Shown piece by piece: positions 45,996 through 54,933 of a stretch of 64,000 nucleotides of DNA; position 1 is the first letter of the stretch, and each line of letters starts with the position of its first letter. Origin of the DNA: Burkholderiales bacterium (GTDB lineage: Bacteria; Pseudomonadota; Gammaproteobacteria; Burkholderiales; Burkholderiaceae_D). Both the position numbers and the translations under genes were made by a program. The notes beneath the pieces were generated by a model, which was given only the letters and a program-made list of their open reading frames with translations, was not told the DNA's origin and did not search any database. The stretch lies in the NCBI GenBank assembly GCA_016200895.1, contig JACQDX010000114.1, positions 39,652 to 103,651 of the forward strand, in the 5' to 3' direction.

Positions 45996-46070
45996 GGAAA
46001 GTGGGGGACTTGTTACGTTAAAGCGTGAACGGTTGGGACGAGCCGCTTTTATTTTGTTGTGTACTGCGTA

Positions 46071-47405
46071 TCAGTTTTCTGTCTCTCCTTCCTTTTGATG
46101 GAAAGGCGCAAACCAGCATACCGCAAAAGAGGGGATAGTAGCCAGCATGACGAAGATGAAATAATTTGTATAACCCAGCAATTGCTGTAAATGGCCGCTG
46201 ATGACGCCAGTCACCATCATGCACAGGCCCATGAGGCCGGTGCCGAAGGCGTAGTGGGTGGTGGTGTATTTTCCGGGTGCGAGTTGCTGCATCAGGTAGA
46301 TCATGAAGCCGACTGAGCCAAATCCGAAAAAGAATTTCTCCACGGCGACGCCTGCAGTGATCAGCCACAGGCTTTCTGGCTGGAAGATGCTCATGACCAG
46401 GAAGCTGGCATTCGGTATATTCACGGCGCAACAAAGGATAAACAAGGTAGGTTGCAAGCCACGCTTGGCGACGAACCAGCCGCCCAATAAAGAACCCAGT
46501 AACACGGCGATCAGTCCGTAAGTGCCGTAGGTCAGGCCCAGCATTTCATTGGATAAACCGAGGCCACCTTTGCTGACAGGATCAACCATAAAGAAGGGGC
46601 CGATTTTTTCGAGAAAACCTATGCTTAGACGGAACAGGAAGGCAAAGCCTATCATCAGCCAGACATCGCGTTTCTGGAAGAAAGTGACGAAAGAGTCGCG
46701 CAAGATGAACAAGGCTTCACCGACATTGGTAGGCGTGTTTTCTGCCTTCGCACCGTCAGGCATGGTACGTAAATGCCAGGCTGCCATGAGGGCGATGATG
46801 CCTGCCACGATCAGGAAGATGACGCGCCAGGCATCCATCCAGTCTGCACCAAATACCTTGGGGTCATGATGAAAAAAATCGGTATGCAGTTTGCCACTTA
46901 AATAAACCAGTCCACCTGCTGCAACGATGGGGCCTATATTCCAGCTCAGGCTTTGGATGCCGCAATACAGTGACTGTGCCTTGCTATCCAGCGAGGTGAC
47001 ATACACACCGTCTGCTGCAATGTCTTGGGTAGCGCCGAGGAATGAAATGATCCAGAACAGGCTCATCAATATCAGCATGTAATTTGGCAGGGACATGACC
47101 AGGGTGACGCCGACAAAGCCAACAGCAATGATCAGTTGCGTGCAGATGACAAAGAATTTCTTGGTCTTGTACATTTCTACAAAAGAGGCAAACAAGGGCT
47201 TGATGGTATAGGCCAGGATCAGGTAACTGGCATACTCGGCGGCCTTGCCATTGTCCATGCCCATGTTCTTGAACATGATGGCGCTGACATTGGTCAGCAT
47301 CATATACGCCAGTGCCATCGTAAAGTAGGTCGTTGGCACCCAGAACAAAGGGGATTTTCTGACCGGATTTGCCGGGGGAATGGTGATTTCTGTTTCAGTA
47401 ATCAT
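46071..47405 (-). CDS. MFS transporter (AmpG/PAT-like), glycoside locus
   Basis: About 444 residues with 12 predicted helices. VPTTYFTMALAYMMLTNVSAIMFKNMGM, a long hydrophobic N-terminus, SFLGATQDIAADGVYV near residue 125 and a cytoplasmic central loop (LRTMPDGAKAENTP) give an AmpG-type MFS. AmpG carries muropeptides, but relatives in TonB-receptor/GH operons import oligosaccharides; the neighbouring beta-glucosidase, receptor and LacI regulator favour uptake of a glycoside (inference). ATG 47405 is chosen over an in-frame TTG at 47426. Divergent from the beta-glucosidase gene across an operator-containing region. Confidence 0.8.
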   Translation of the reverse strand: MITETEITIPPANPVRKSPLFWVPTTYFTMALAYMMLTNVSAIMFKNMGMDNGKAAEYASYLILAYTIKPLFASFVEMYKTKKFFVICTQLIIAVGFVGVTLVMSLPNYMLILMSLFWIISFLGATQDIAADGVYVTSLDSKAQSLYCGIQSLSWNIGPIVAAGGLVYLSGKLHTDFFHHDPKVFGADWMDAWRVIFLIVAGIIALMAAWHLRTMPDGAKAENTPTNVGEALFILRDSFVTFFQKRDVWLMIGFAFLFRLSIGFLEKIGPFFMVDPVSKGGLGLSNEMLGLTYGTYGLIAVLLGSLLGGWFVAKRGLQPTLFILCCAVNIPNASFLVMSIFQPESLWLITAGVAVEKFFFGFGSVGFMIYLMQQLAPGKYTTTHYAFGTGLMGLCMMVTGVISGHLQQLLGYTNYFIFVMLATIPSFAVCWFAPFHQKEGETEN

Positions 47406-47991
47406 GGGCTGCACGCTTCTTTTCAAGTGGGCGGCATGCCTGCAGGTCTTAATTATTACATCGTCTCAATATATGCGATGCATAGTTTATGACGCTCATT
47501 TGCAGGACTGTTTATGCAAAATCATCTTTGTGGATGATCTGGCTAAGTCTTCCTAACAAAAGAGTTGGCAGGCTGTCTCGTTAATAGTTTTGATTGATTT
47601 TTAATCGATTTTATTTTTGATTCAGTATTCACTTTTATTCATGAAAACCTTTTCAAGCGCAGAATAGCATGAAATTTTAATGTGGCACACTCCATTAACA
47701 AAAAATTTTATATGCACATAAAAGACTAGCCAGTGGTTTTAGTAGTTAATGCCTGTCAAATAGCGGTGTTTTCAGGTTTTTTTAGACGTGCAGCTTAAGA
47801 TTTTTGATTTGAAATCATGTTGTAAGCGAGTCAAAGTCAGAGAATATCTTGAGTCCAGATTGTGAAATAAGATGAAACTGATTTCAGGATAAATTACGGA
47901 AAATAATGAAAATAATATCTGCGGAATTTCAATTTCCATACGAATCCAAGTTTTTTTCATAGGGGAAGATATAAATTGAAAGAGCAAGACG

Positions 47992-48020
47992 TTGACAGGT
48001 TAAATATCCGGTGATAAATT
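47992..48020 (+). promoter_or_regulatory. Sigma-70 promoter of the beta-glucosidase gene
   Basis: TTGACA (47992-47997), 17-base spacer, TAAATT (48015-48020): consensus -35 and a four-of-six -10. The predicted start at about 48027 lies right at the first LacI-type operator, a textbook arrangement for repression. Confidence 0.65.
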
Positions 48021-48028
48021 CCGGTTTG

Positions 48029-48042
48029 TGAAAACGTTTTCA
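48029..48042. promoter_or_regulatory. LacI-type operator 1
   Basis: Perfect 14-base palindrome TGAAAACGTTTTCA with the central CG typical of LacI/GalR-family sites. It starts 8 bases after the -10 box of the promoter at 47992-48020. Confidence 0.8.
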
Positions 48043-48145
48043 TTTGATTGATGAAAAAATCTTTATTTTGATCACTTTAATGATCAGATAGGGATTTCGA
48101 TTTTGGCTCTGGTTAATGATCAAAGAGTCATTTTTCATCTAAGTT

Positions 48146-48159
48146 TGAAAACGTTTTCA
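48146..48159. promoter_or_regulatory. LacI-type operator 2
   Basis: Second exact copy of TGAAAACGTTTTCA, 117 bases centre-to-centre from operator 1 (about 11 helical turns), so the two could be bridged by a looped repressor. 158 bases before the beta-glucosidase ATG. Confidence 0.75.
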
Positions 48160-48317
48160 TTCTAAACGCATGCTTCATTAAAAATGCGCATCTGAGCTTG
48201 GCTTAAGCTGCGGAAAAAGAAGAGTGGGTGACCAGCAGGTCAGCACGTCTGCTATGAGGCATAGCGATATATAAAAAGAGCATGAATGCTTAAAGCGAAC
48301 CTATCCAAAACTAGACC

Positions 48318-49655
48318 ATGACTAATCCATCAACGATGCCTGCGTTTTCACCTGCTTTTACCTGGGGCGTTGCCACCAGTGCCTATCAGATAGAAGGGGC
48401 GGCAGATGTCGATGGTCGTGGGCCTTCCATCTGGGATACCTTTACCCATACACCCGGGACCATCATTGATGGCAGTACCGGTGATGTGGCTTGCGATCAT
48501 TACCATCGCTATGCGGAGGATTTGGGTATCATTGCAGACCTGGGACTCAAGGCTTATCGTTTTTCGGTATCCTGGTCGCGTGTACAGCCACTGGGTTACG
48601 GTGACTGGAATGAAAAAGGCTTTGAATTTTATTCCAACTTGCTGGATAAACTGGAAGTGCACGGCATAGCAGCCCATCTGACTTTATATCACTGGGATTT
48701 ACCCCAGGGCTTGCAAGATCTGGGCGGATGGTTAAATCGCGATACCTGCTTGCGCTTTGCTGAATATGCAGCAGAAATAGCGCGCCGCTTTGGCCACCGT
48801 GTCGCCAGTATCGCTACTCATAATGAACCCTGGTGCACTGCCAATCTTGGTTATGGCAATGCCCAGTTTGCGCCGGGTGTGGCTGATACTGCGCTGGCAA
48901 TACAGGTATCGCATCACCTTTTGCTTTCGCATGGCCTGGCCCTGCAAGCCATGCGTGCGATCAATTGCCCAGCCAAACTAGGCATCGTTTTGAATCAATG
49001 GCCTGCCATGCCCGCTACGGATTCAACAGTAGATATTGCCCAAGCAGAGTGGGAATATGCACGTTCTGTGCAATGGTTCATGGACCCCATATTCAAAGGC
49101 TCTTATCCGCAAAAAGCGCTGGACCGCATGGACATGAGCAAGTTTCATGTGCATGCAGAAGACATGGATGTCATCCGCCAGCCCCTGGATTTTCTTGGTG
49201 TGAATTATTATTTTCGCGCTTATGTCAGTACCGATAATCCACCCAAGCAGCCGGAAGGCAAGCTGGGTTTTAGCGACATGGGATGGGAAATTTATCCGTC
49301 CGGTCTGACTGATTTATTGTTGACGCTGCATGCCGAATATCCTGCATTGCCACCGATTTATATTACTGAAAATGGCATGGCAGTTGCCGACAAACTGGAA
49401 GACGGCAAAGTTCATGATGAGCAGCGCATCAAATACCTGCAATTACATTTGCAAGCCATGCATGATGCGATAGCTGGCGGAGTCGATGTGCAAGGCTATT
49501 TCTATTGGAGCCTGCTCGATAATTTTGAGTGGAACTCAGGCTATGCCAAGCGCTTTGGGCTGGTATATCTGGATTATGCGACACAGCAGCGCACCTTGAA
49601 AGACAGTGCGTACTGGTATCGTGATTTTGTCAGTGCGCAGTCGCAGAATAAATGA
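48318..49655 (+). CDS. Glycoside hydrolase family 1 beta-glucosidase
   Basis: 445-residue retaining glycosidase. The N-terminal signature FTWGVATSAYQIEGA (residues 13-27), the acid/base Glu in THNEPWC (about residue 170) and the nucleophile Glu in YITENGM (about 353) are intact; FYWSLLDNFEW near the C-terminus completes the active site. No signal peptide, so cytoplasmic, acting on imported beta-glucosides or similar disaccharides. It lies between an MFS carrier and a TonB receptor under LacI-type operators. Confidence 0.95.
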   Translation: MTNPSTMPAFSPAFTWGVATSAYQIEGAADVDGRGPSIWDTFTHTPGTIIDGSTGDVACDHYHRYAEDLGIIADLGLKAYRFSVSWSRVQPLGYGDWNEKGFEFYSNLLDKLEVHGIAAHLTLYHWDLPQGLQDLGGWLNRDTCLRFAEYAAEIARRFGHRVASIATHNEPWCTANLGYGNAQFAPGVADTALAIQVSHHLLLSHGLALQAMRAINCPAKLGIVLNQWPAMPATDSTVDIAQAEWEYARSVQWFMDPIFKGSYPQKALDRMDMSKFHVHAEDMDVIRQPLDFLGVNYYFRAYVSTDNPPKQPEGKLGFSDMGWEIYPSGLTDLLLTLHAEYPALPPIYITENGMAVADKLEDGKVHDEQRIKYLQLHLQAMHDAIAGGVDVQGYFYWSLLDNFEWNSGYAKRFGLVYLDYATQQRTLKDSAYWYRDFVSAQSQNK

Positions 49656-49768
49656 GTTCTGGATACAGTATATATCCCCGCTAGTTTCTGAGTCCAAGCA
49701 ATGGCTTGCGCCAGTTTCTTACTGATACGCGAAATCTCAAAAGTTTCAGGTAGCTGGCGATAAAATTG

Positions 49769-49796
49769 CTGAGGCGCATTTCTGCTTGCGCCTCAG
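49769..49796 (-). terminator. Terminator of the Cache-protein gene
   Basis: CTGAGGCGCA and TGCGCCTCAG are exact complements around an 8-base loop, 10 bases past the stop of the minus-strand gene, followed on that strand by CAATTTTAT. It may also stop transcription from the convergent beta-glucosidase gene. Confidence 0.6.
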
Positions 49797-49806
49797 ACAG
49801 AAACAA

Positions 49807-50283
49807 CTATTTATAAATCCCGCAACCGATTAAGACATCACCCACACGTTCAATGTAAGTCGATTTGGGTTCCATCATCTTGGTAGTAGGGTTTGGCCAT
49901 TTATAGTCTACCCAGCCATGTCCGGTTTTGCTGTTGGCGACATCCAGAAAGCTTTTGACAATGGGCATGCCGTCAGCATCTTTTAATTCCAGTAAGTTCT
50001 TGCCCACCATCTTGGCATTCGCGCCATGGGCGCGGTTGATGCCATCGCCATTGGTGTTGTAGACAAATACATATAAGTCTTTGACGACAAATTGGCCAGT
50101 GGGATTATTAAATTCGGCATAGGCCTTGTCTTTGCCATTTTCTTTCAAGTACGCGGCAGCTCTTTTCACCAGGGCGATAGCTTCATCTGCAGTTCCCTTG
50201 TCAGCGGCGACAGAGACTTGAGTAAGTGCCAACATGGAAAACCCGGCAACTGCAAGCAAGGATTTGATAAATATTCTTCGCAT
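49807..50283 (-). CDS. Secreted single-Cache-domain protein
   Basis: 158 residues: a signal peptide (about 1-26, ending VSVAA) and one periplasmic Cache-type sensor domain (KRAAAYLKENGKDKAYAEFNN, FVVKDLYVFVYNTNGDGINRAHGAN, GHGWVDYKWPNP). There is no membrane anchor or signalling domain, so it may act as a free ligand-binding protein. The start has AGGAGATCAAG just upstream. It follows the TonB receptor on the same strand but a terminator at 50441-50466 separates them. Confidence 0.82.
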   Translation of the reverse strand: MRRIFIKSLLAVAGFSMLALTQVSVAADKGTADEAIALVKRAAAYLKENGKDKAYAEFNNPTGQFVVKDLYVFVYNTNGDGINRAHGANAKMVGKNLLELKDADGMPIVKSFLDVANSKTGHGWVDYKWPNPTTKMMEPKSTYIERVGDVLIGCGIYK

Positions 50284-50433
50284 CTTGATCTCCTGTTATT
50301 AAAAATACATGGCAAGGGGAAGCTTTGTGGTGCTTGACCAGAATTCATTCTAATGGCGAATTTACATAATGCAATGTTTGTAATTTGCACTTGTGTTAAA
50401 CAATGCTAAAACGTCTGTTTTTAAGACAGATAA

Positions 50434-50466
50434 AGAAAAACCCCGGACCACTTGCGTGGACCGGGG
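50434..50466 (-). terminator. Terminator of the TonB-dependent receptor gene
   Basis: CCCCGG-A-CCAC and GTGG-A-CCGGGG pair (one A/A mismatch) around a TTGC loop; on the minus strand the hairpin is followed by TTTTTCTTT. It lies 44 bases after the receptor stop. Confidence 0.85.
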
Positions 50467-50509
50467 CAATTTACAGGCTTAAGCTTACAGTGTGCGGCTA
50501 GTACTGTAT

Positions 50510-52939
50510 TTAGAAATCAATACCAACATTGACGCCAAAGGTGCGTGGCGGCAGATACTGTGCTTGCCATGGACCATTGGCATTCATGGCGCTGGTTTTG
50601 ACTTTATTGTCGCCTACATTGCGGACAAAGAAGTCTGCGTACCAGCTGGATTTGCCTGTGGACTGATAGCGCATGCCAAGGTCAGCACGGGTATAGGCTT
50701 CCTGCTTGTCACCGTCACCGTAGTTGAAAACGCTCAACCATGTCTCTGTTTCGTAATGCAGACTGATGCGTGGCGTCAGTGTGCCTTCATTCAAATGGAA
50801 GGTATGCTGATACAAGACTTGAGCAGAAAACTTGGGCGTATGTGGCATGGTATTGCCAGATACATCCAGGCAATTGCTGATGCCAGGCATTTTACATGCA
50901 GGCAGCGCATAGTCATTCGAGCCGCCTATCAAGTTGCCCAAGGTAGCCTTGGCAATGGCGATGGTGACTTGCAACTTGTCATCCTTGCTGAGTTTTGCTG
51001 CCAGTTCAGATTCAAAACCATACACTGTTGCGCCATCAGCATTGGATGTCTGTAAACCACGGGTGCCGTCTGGTGCAGTAACCGGTGCACTGAACTGGAA
51101 GTCCTTGAACTTGCCATAGTACAGGGCATTGTTCCATCTGACTGTGCCGCCCAGTAATGTGCTCTTGGTACCGAGTTCAAAGTTGGTCAGCGTCTCAGGC
51201 CCGTAGGTTTTGCCACCATCTTGCAGGCCACCAGATTTATAGCCAGTGGAAATGCTGCCGTACACCATATTATCTTTGTTGATGTCGTGCGAGATGCGCA
51301 GCAAGCCTGTCACCTTGTTGCCACTATAGCTGCCATCATTGAAAGAATAGGCAGCAAAATTCGAATTTGCTGAGGCAGGATTGACATTCGGTGTGATAGG
51401 CAATTGGCTGAGTTCAGGCTTACCCGAAAAACCATATCCACGGCCATCCACGTTCGTGCGTTTGTCCTGGGTGTAGCGCAAGCCACCAGTGATATGCGTG
51501 TCATTGCTGGCATTCCAGGTAGCCTGACCAAAGGCAGCTGCTGTCTCCACTGTTTCTTTAGGCTGAATAAAGGAACCCTGCCAGCCTACCGTACCTTGAT
51601 AAGTGCCGTTCAGGATAGGAATATCAAAACGGATATCATTGGTTTCAGAGCCATAGTACAAGCCCAGTTGCCAATCTATATCACGCGTACCCAGGGATTG
51701 CAGTTCTACCTCGTGACTAAAGTTTTTATAGTGCGAGGAAACTGTGTTGTTTGCCTGCATGCTGCCACCAGAGGTAAAGCTGGTTGGTGCATTGGCGCCG
51801 CCATCCTGGTCAAAGCGTGAAGAGCCGCTGAACTTGGAATAGCCACCGATGTAAGTCAGTTGCATATTCTTGTCGATGGCATATTCTATGCGGCCCCGGA
51901 TAGCATCACTATCGCGCTCGACGAAGGGCGCTGTATCGATCAGTGCCGACCAGTGACTTTGTCCAGCACGTGGCGTTTGCAGCAAGTTCATCGATGGTGT
52001 GCCACGGTCTATGAATTTTTCATATGACAGATCGATCTTGGTGGCAGCGTTGGGCTTCCACAGCATGCTGATACGTGCAGCAGTCTGATCTTGCGCGCCA
52101 TACTTGGGGCCATCCTGTACAAACAAGGCATAGTTGATAGGCTGGAAGGGAACTACCGTGCCGCCGTTTTTGAGGTAGGTTGCAAAGGCAGCTTTCTGGC
52201 TATCCAGTGACAGCATGGTGGGGGCCTGATAATCCACATAGCCATCATGCTTTTCATGGGCGAAGGCAAAGCGCAAAGCCATTTCATTGCTGACCGGGAT
52301 ATTGAAAGCACCACGGCTGCCGAAACGCTTGAAGCTGCCCAGACCACCTTCCAGTGAGCCAGAGCTTTCGCCAATTTTTGGTTTGGCGGTTTGCATGTTG
52401 ACCGCGCCAACAGTGGCATTACGACCCCATAAGGTGCCTTGCGGGCCGCGTAATACTTCTATGCCTTCCAGGTCAAACAGCAGGGAAGTTGCGCCTTCAG
52501 GGCGGGGGGCGTAGATACCGTCAACGAAGATGGCAACTTCAGGATCGGCATACTCAGTTTTTGCACTGTCGTTACCAATGCCGCGCATGGTCATGGTGAT
52601 GACGCCATGATCACCCTGACCAGTAGCTTGAAAGCCGGGCACCAGATTGACCACGTCCTGCACGTTTTGCACATGGGCGTCTTCAAGGGCCGCAGCATTG
52701 ATGGCTGTGATGGCAACCGGGGTTTTTTGCAGTGAAGTGGCACGTTTGGTACCCGTGACGATCACTTCAGAAATAGTCGTGCTTTCGTTGTTTGCCTTGG
52801 TTTGGCTGGTGGTGGTTGGTACTGGGGCCGGCGCTTGAGTTTGCGCCTGGGCTGCGCCCATACTGGTGATCAGGGTAAGGATCGCCAGTTGTATAGGTGT
52901 GATCGCGACTTTCCGGGTCGCAAGATTGCGGATTTTCAT
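50510..52939 (-). CDS. TonB-dependent outer-membrane receptor (carbohydrate-type)
   Basis: 809 residues. A signal peptide (about 1-33, ending AAQAQ) is followed by a Pro/Thr/Gln linker, the TonB-box region EVIVTGTKRA (about 60), the plug domain (about 70-185; TPVAITAINAAALEDA, DVVNLVPGF, EVLRGPQGTLWGRNATVGAVNM) and a 22-strand barrel ending in the terminal Phe signature (RTFGVNVGIDF). It imports a bulky ligand using TonB energy. The beta-glucosidase and LacI genes beside it and the shared operators argue for a glycoside, not iron. AGGAGACAT precedes the ATG. Confidence 0.95.
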   Translation of the reverse strand: MKIRNLATRKVAITPIQLAILTLITSMGAAQAQTQAPAPVPTTTSQTKANNESTTISEVIVTGTKRATSLQKTPVAITAINAAALEDAHVQNVQDVVNLVPGFQATGQGDHGVITMTMRGIGNDSAKTEYADPEVAIFVDGIYAPRPEGATSLLFDLEGIEVLRGPQGTLWGRNATVGAVNMQTAKPKIGESSGSLEGGLGSFKRFGSRGAFNIPVSNEMALRFAFAHEKHDGYVDYQAPTMLSLDSQKAAFATYLKNGGTVVPFQPINYALFVQDGPKYGAQDQTAARISMLWKPNAATKIDLSYEKFIDRGTPSMNLLQTPRAGQSHWSALIDTAPFVERDSDAIRGRIEYAIDKNMQLTYIGGYSKFSGSSRFDQDGGANAPTSFTSGGSMQANNTVSSHYKNFSHEVELQSLGTRDIDWQLGLYYGSETNDIRFDIPILNGTYQGTVGWQGSFIQPKETVETAAAFGQATWNASNDTHITGGLRYTQDKRTNVDGRGYGFSGKPELSQLPITPNVNPASANSNFAAYSFNDGSYSGNKVTGLLRISHDINKDNMVYGSISTGYKSGGLQDGGKTYGPETLTNFELGTKSTLLGGTVRWNNALYYGKFKDFQFSAPVTAPDGTRGLQTSNADGATVYGFESELAAKLSKDDKLQVTIAIAKATLGNLIGGSNDYALPACKMPGISNCLDVSGNTMPHTPKFSAQVLYQHTFHLNEGTLTPRISLHYETETWLSVFNYGDGDKQEAYTRADLGMRYQSTGKSSWYADFFVRNVGDNKVKTSAMNANGPWQAQYLPPRTFGVNVGIDF

Positions 52940-52995
52940 ATGTCTCCTGTTACAGGTTGAGTTGGTTTTTTGCTCTGATTAAACCATGACGTTTT

Positions 52996-53009
52996 TGAAA
53001 ACGTTTTCT
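52996..53009. promoter_or_regulatory. LacI-type operator 3 (receptor leader)
   Basis: TGAAAACGTTTTCT, 13 of 14 bases of the consensus palindrome, 57 bases upstream of the TonB receptor ATG. Confidence 0.7.
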
Positions 53010-53034
53010 TATTGGTGTTTCTTTGATTTACTTT

Positions 53035-53048
53035 TGAAACCGTTTTCA
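53035..53048. promoter_or_regulatory. LacI-type operator 4 (receptor promoter)
   Basis: TGAAACCGTTTTCA, one base off the palindrome. It abuts the -10 box of the minus-strand receptor promoter, so bound repressor would cover the start site. Confidence 0.7.
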
Positions 53049-53077
53049 TAATACATAAAACTTGAATTCTGTGTCAA
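53048..53077 (-). promoter_or_regulatory. Sigma-70 promoter of the TonB receptor gene
   Basis: On the minus strand: TTGACA (53077-53072), 18-base spacer, TATTAT (53053-53048). The consensus -35 and five-of-six -10 lie between operators 4 and 5. Confidence 0.65.
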
Positions 53078-53085
53078 ACAGAAAA

Positions 53086-53099
53086 TGATAACGTTTTCA
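53086..53099. promoter_or_regulatory. LacI-type operator 5 (receptor/halogenase intergenic)
   Basis: TGATAACGTTTTCA, one mismatch in the dyad. Located just upstream of the receptor -35 box and about 140 bases before the halogenase ATG; a plus-strand TAATAT at 53108 could be the halogenase -10. Confidence 0.6.
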
Positions 53100-53237
53100 A
53101 AATGTTGTAATATAAGTGAAATTCTGCTGAAAACTACGTTGTAAAGCGAGGTTCAAATTTGAGATTGGTTCGAGATTAGGACTCAATACCATGCTATTTA
53201 CTCGTTGACTGTTATGAAACCAGAGGAGCTTGCTCAA

Positions 53238-54818
53238 ATGAAAGCCGTAAAAAGTGTATTGATCGTAGGTGGTGGAACAGCTGGCTGGCTGACTGCATGT
53301 TTCATGGCTAAACACCTGTCATCTTCCAGGGAGCGTGAAGGCATTGAGATACGCCTGGTGGAGTCAAAAGACATAGGCATTATCGGTGTTGGTGAGGGCA
53401 GTTTTCCTTCCATACGCGGCACGCTCGCAGCGATAGGTATAGATGAGGCGCGCTTCATCAAGGAATGTCATGGGACTTTCAAGCAGGGTATACGCTTTGA
53501 TCACTGGGTCAGGCCAGCGGGTAGCGCGGGCACGGATCATTACTTTCATCCCTTCAGTCATCCCAGCCAGCGTGGGCCGGAATTATTGCCCTACTGGCTG
53601 AAAGGTCTGGCTGCGCGCGATGGCCAGCAGCCTGCTTTTGCAGATGCAGTGACCATGCAAAAATGTATAGCGGATGCTTCACGCGGGCCCAAGAGATTTG
53701 CCGATAAAGACTTTTTGGGACCGATGAATTATGCCTACCATTTCGATGCTGGTCGCCTTGCCGGATTATTGTCTGAGCATGGTCAGTCACTTGGAGTGAA
53801 GCGAATACTGGGAACGGTAGAGCATGTTCAACTGGACGAACAAGGTGCGATTGCAGCCGTGCACACGCAAGATGGTCAGGTGCTGGCGGCCGATTTGTTT
53901 ATCGATTGCACAGGCTTTAGTGCTGGCCTGATAGGTAAGACCCTGGGATCGCCATTCAAGTCTTTGAATGATGTCCTGTTTGTAGATCGCGCCCTGGCTT
54001 TGCAAGTGCCTTATGCAAAGCCAGATGCGCCTATCCCTTCCTATACCATTTCCAGTGCGCAGGAGGCAGGCTGGATCTGGGACATAGGTTTGCAGCAACG
54101 ACGTGGCATAGGTTATGTGTTTTCCAGCCGTCATACTGATGAAGCGAGGGCAGAACAAGTCTTGCGTAAATACATAGGCCCGGCCGCAGACGGTATGGCG
54201 CCGAGGTTATTGAAGCTCAATGTTGGTTACCGTGAAACCCAGTGGATCAAGAACTGTGTAGCCATTGGTTTGTCGGGTGGTTTTATCGAGCCGCTGGAAT
54301 CATCAGGCATAGGCTTGATAGAAACAGCGGCATATTTGCTGACGTACCTGTTTCCATTCAACGGTGAGTTTGATGCCGTGGCAACCCAATTCAATCAGCA
54401 TATGAAAGCGCGCTATGAGCGTGTCGTTGATTTTGTCAAAATGCACTTCAGTCTGACACAAAGGACAGACTCTGCGTTCTGGCGTGACAACAAGGAACTG
54501 GCATCCATTCCCGAGAGCCTGCAAGAAAAGCTGAAAATGTGGAGCTGCCGCCCGCCACACCGCATGGACTTTATCGCAGATCTGGAAATGTATCCGCCAT
54601 CGAGCTGGCAGTTCGTTTTGTATGGAATGGAGTTCCAGACTGATATGGCGAATAATAAATTTGTATATCCGCAAGAGCGGGAAGCAGCACAGGAATTCCA
54701 GATGATTGCCCAGATGGCCCAGCGTGCCCTGGCTGATTTGCCTGACCATAGAAAACTGGTTGAGCACTTATGCAAGGCTGCGTCTCCATTTCCTTCTGCG
54801 CTGGCAAGGCAGGCTTGA
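53238..54818 (+). CDS. Tryptophan-halogenase-family flavoprotein
   Basis: 526 residues. The FAD motif GGGTAGWLTA is at about residues 9-18. Lys82 (TFKQGIRF) aligns with the catalytic lysine of flavin-dependent halogenases and the Glu in FIEPLESSGI with their catalytic glutamate. The WxWxIP signature appears as Trp279-Ile-Trp281-Asp-Ile-Gly284, with Gly in place of Pro. Start chosen at ATG 53238 because AGGAG lies 9 bases upstream; ATG 53214 is in frame. Homologs are frequent beside TonB receptors in LacI-controlled sugar loci, where their substrate is not established. Confidence 0.87.
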   Translation: MKAVKSVLIVGGGTAGWLTACFMAKHLSSSREREGIEIRLVESKDIGIIGVGEGSFPSIRGTLAAIGIDEARFIKECHGTFKQGIRFDHWVRPAGSAGTDHYFHPFSHPSQRGPELLPYWLKGLAARDGQQPAFADAVTMQKCIADASRGPKRFADKDFLGPMNYAYHFDAGRLAGLLSEHGQSLGVKRILGTVEHVQLDEQGAIAAVHTQDGQVLAADLFIDCTGFSAGLIGKTLGSPFKSLNDVLFVDRALALQVPYAKPDAPIPSYTISSAQEAGWIWDIGLQQRRGIGYVFSSRHTDEARAEQVLRKYIGPAADGMAPRLLKLNVGYRETQWIKNCVAIGLSGGFIEPLESSGIGLIETAAYLLTYLFPFNGEFDAVATQFNQHMKARYERVVDFVKMHFSLTQRTDSAFWRDNKELASIPESLQEKLKMWSCRPPHRMDFIADLEMYPPSSWQFVLYGMEFQTDMANNKFVYPQEREAAQEFQMIAQMAQRALADLPDHRKLVEHLCKAASPFPSALARQA

Positions 54819-54920
54819 AGGCCAATCATGAGAGCCAATACGAAACTGTTGTGGTTGTGTATGTTTGTGTACAGACCTGATAGATAGAGGGCGGACCTAC
54901 TGCGCACGCGTAAAAAACCA

Positions 54921-54929
54921 TGCTATGCT
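54921..54929 (+). promoter_or_regulatory. Extended -10 promoter of the lacI-type gene
   Basis: TGC-TATGCT (TG motif at 54921-54922, -10 at 54924-54929) with no good -35. The LacI-type operator 6 begins 4 bases downstream, covering the start site. Confidence 0.45.
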
Positions 54930-54933
54930 AATT

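Larger units (their letters stand above)
44989..46070. other. 1.1-kb intergenic region rich in palindromes
   Basis: No convincing gene. In order it holds an 11-bp dyad near the cystathionine beta-synthase gene (45089-45114), a REP-like hairpin (45386-45413), a 13-bp hairpin (45538-45569), a nested palindrome block (45612-45782), three 18-bp tandem repeats (45808-45861) and a terminator hairpin (45977-45995). Several open frames cross the palindromic part in all directions, as expected for inverted repeats. A GGAGGACACATG at about 45342 opens only a five-codon frame. Confidence 0.6.
47406..48317. other. AT-rich 0.9-kb divergent regulatory region
   Basis: Separates the MFS transporter (minus) from the beta-glucosidase (plus). 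It contains a strong plus-strand promoter at 47992-48020, two identical LacI-type operators and two copies of TTAATGATCA (48077, 48113) with a third TGATCA at 48069. A 71-codon minus frame at 47772-47987 is AT-driven and unsupported. The distance from the promoter to the glucosidase ATG leaves a leader of nearly 300 bases. Confidence 0.6.

Noticed and set aside
47772..47987. 71-codon minus-strand frame between the MFS and beta-glucosidase genes
   Set aside because: AT-driven composition, no ribosome site, and it occupies a regulatory region upstream of the promoter.
48069..48122. Three TGATCA hexamers and a repeated TTAATGATCA as a regulator site
   Set aside because: Short palindromes in an AT-rich region with uneven spacing; chance cannot be excluded and no matching regulator family is evident.
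50492..51055. 187-codon plus-strand frame opposite the TonB receptor
   Set aside because: Lies entirely antisense to a receptor gene with full family signatures; its protein has no recognisable features.
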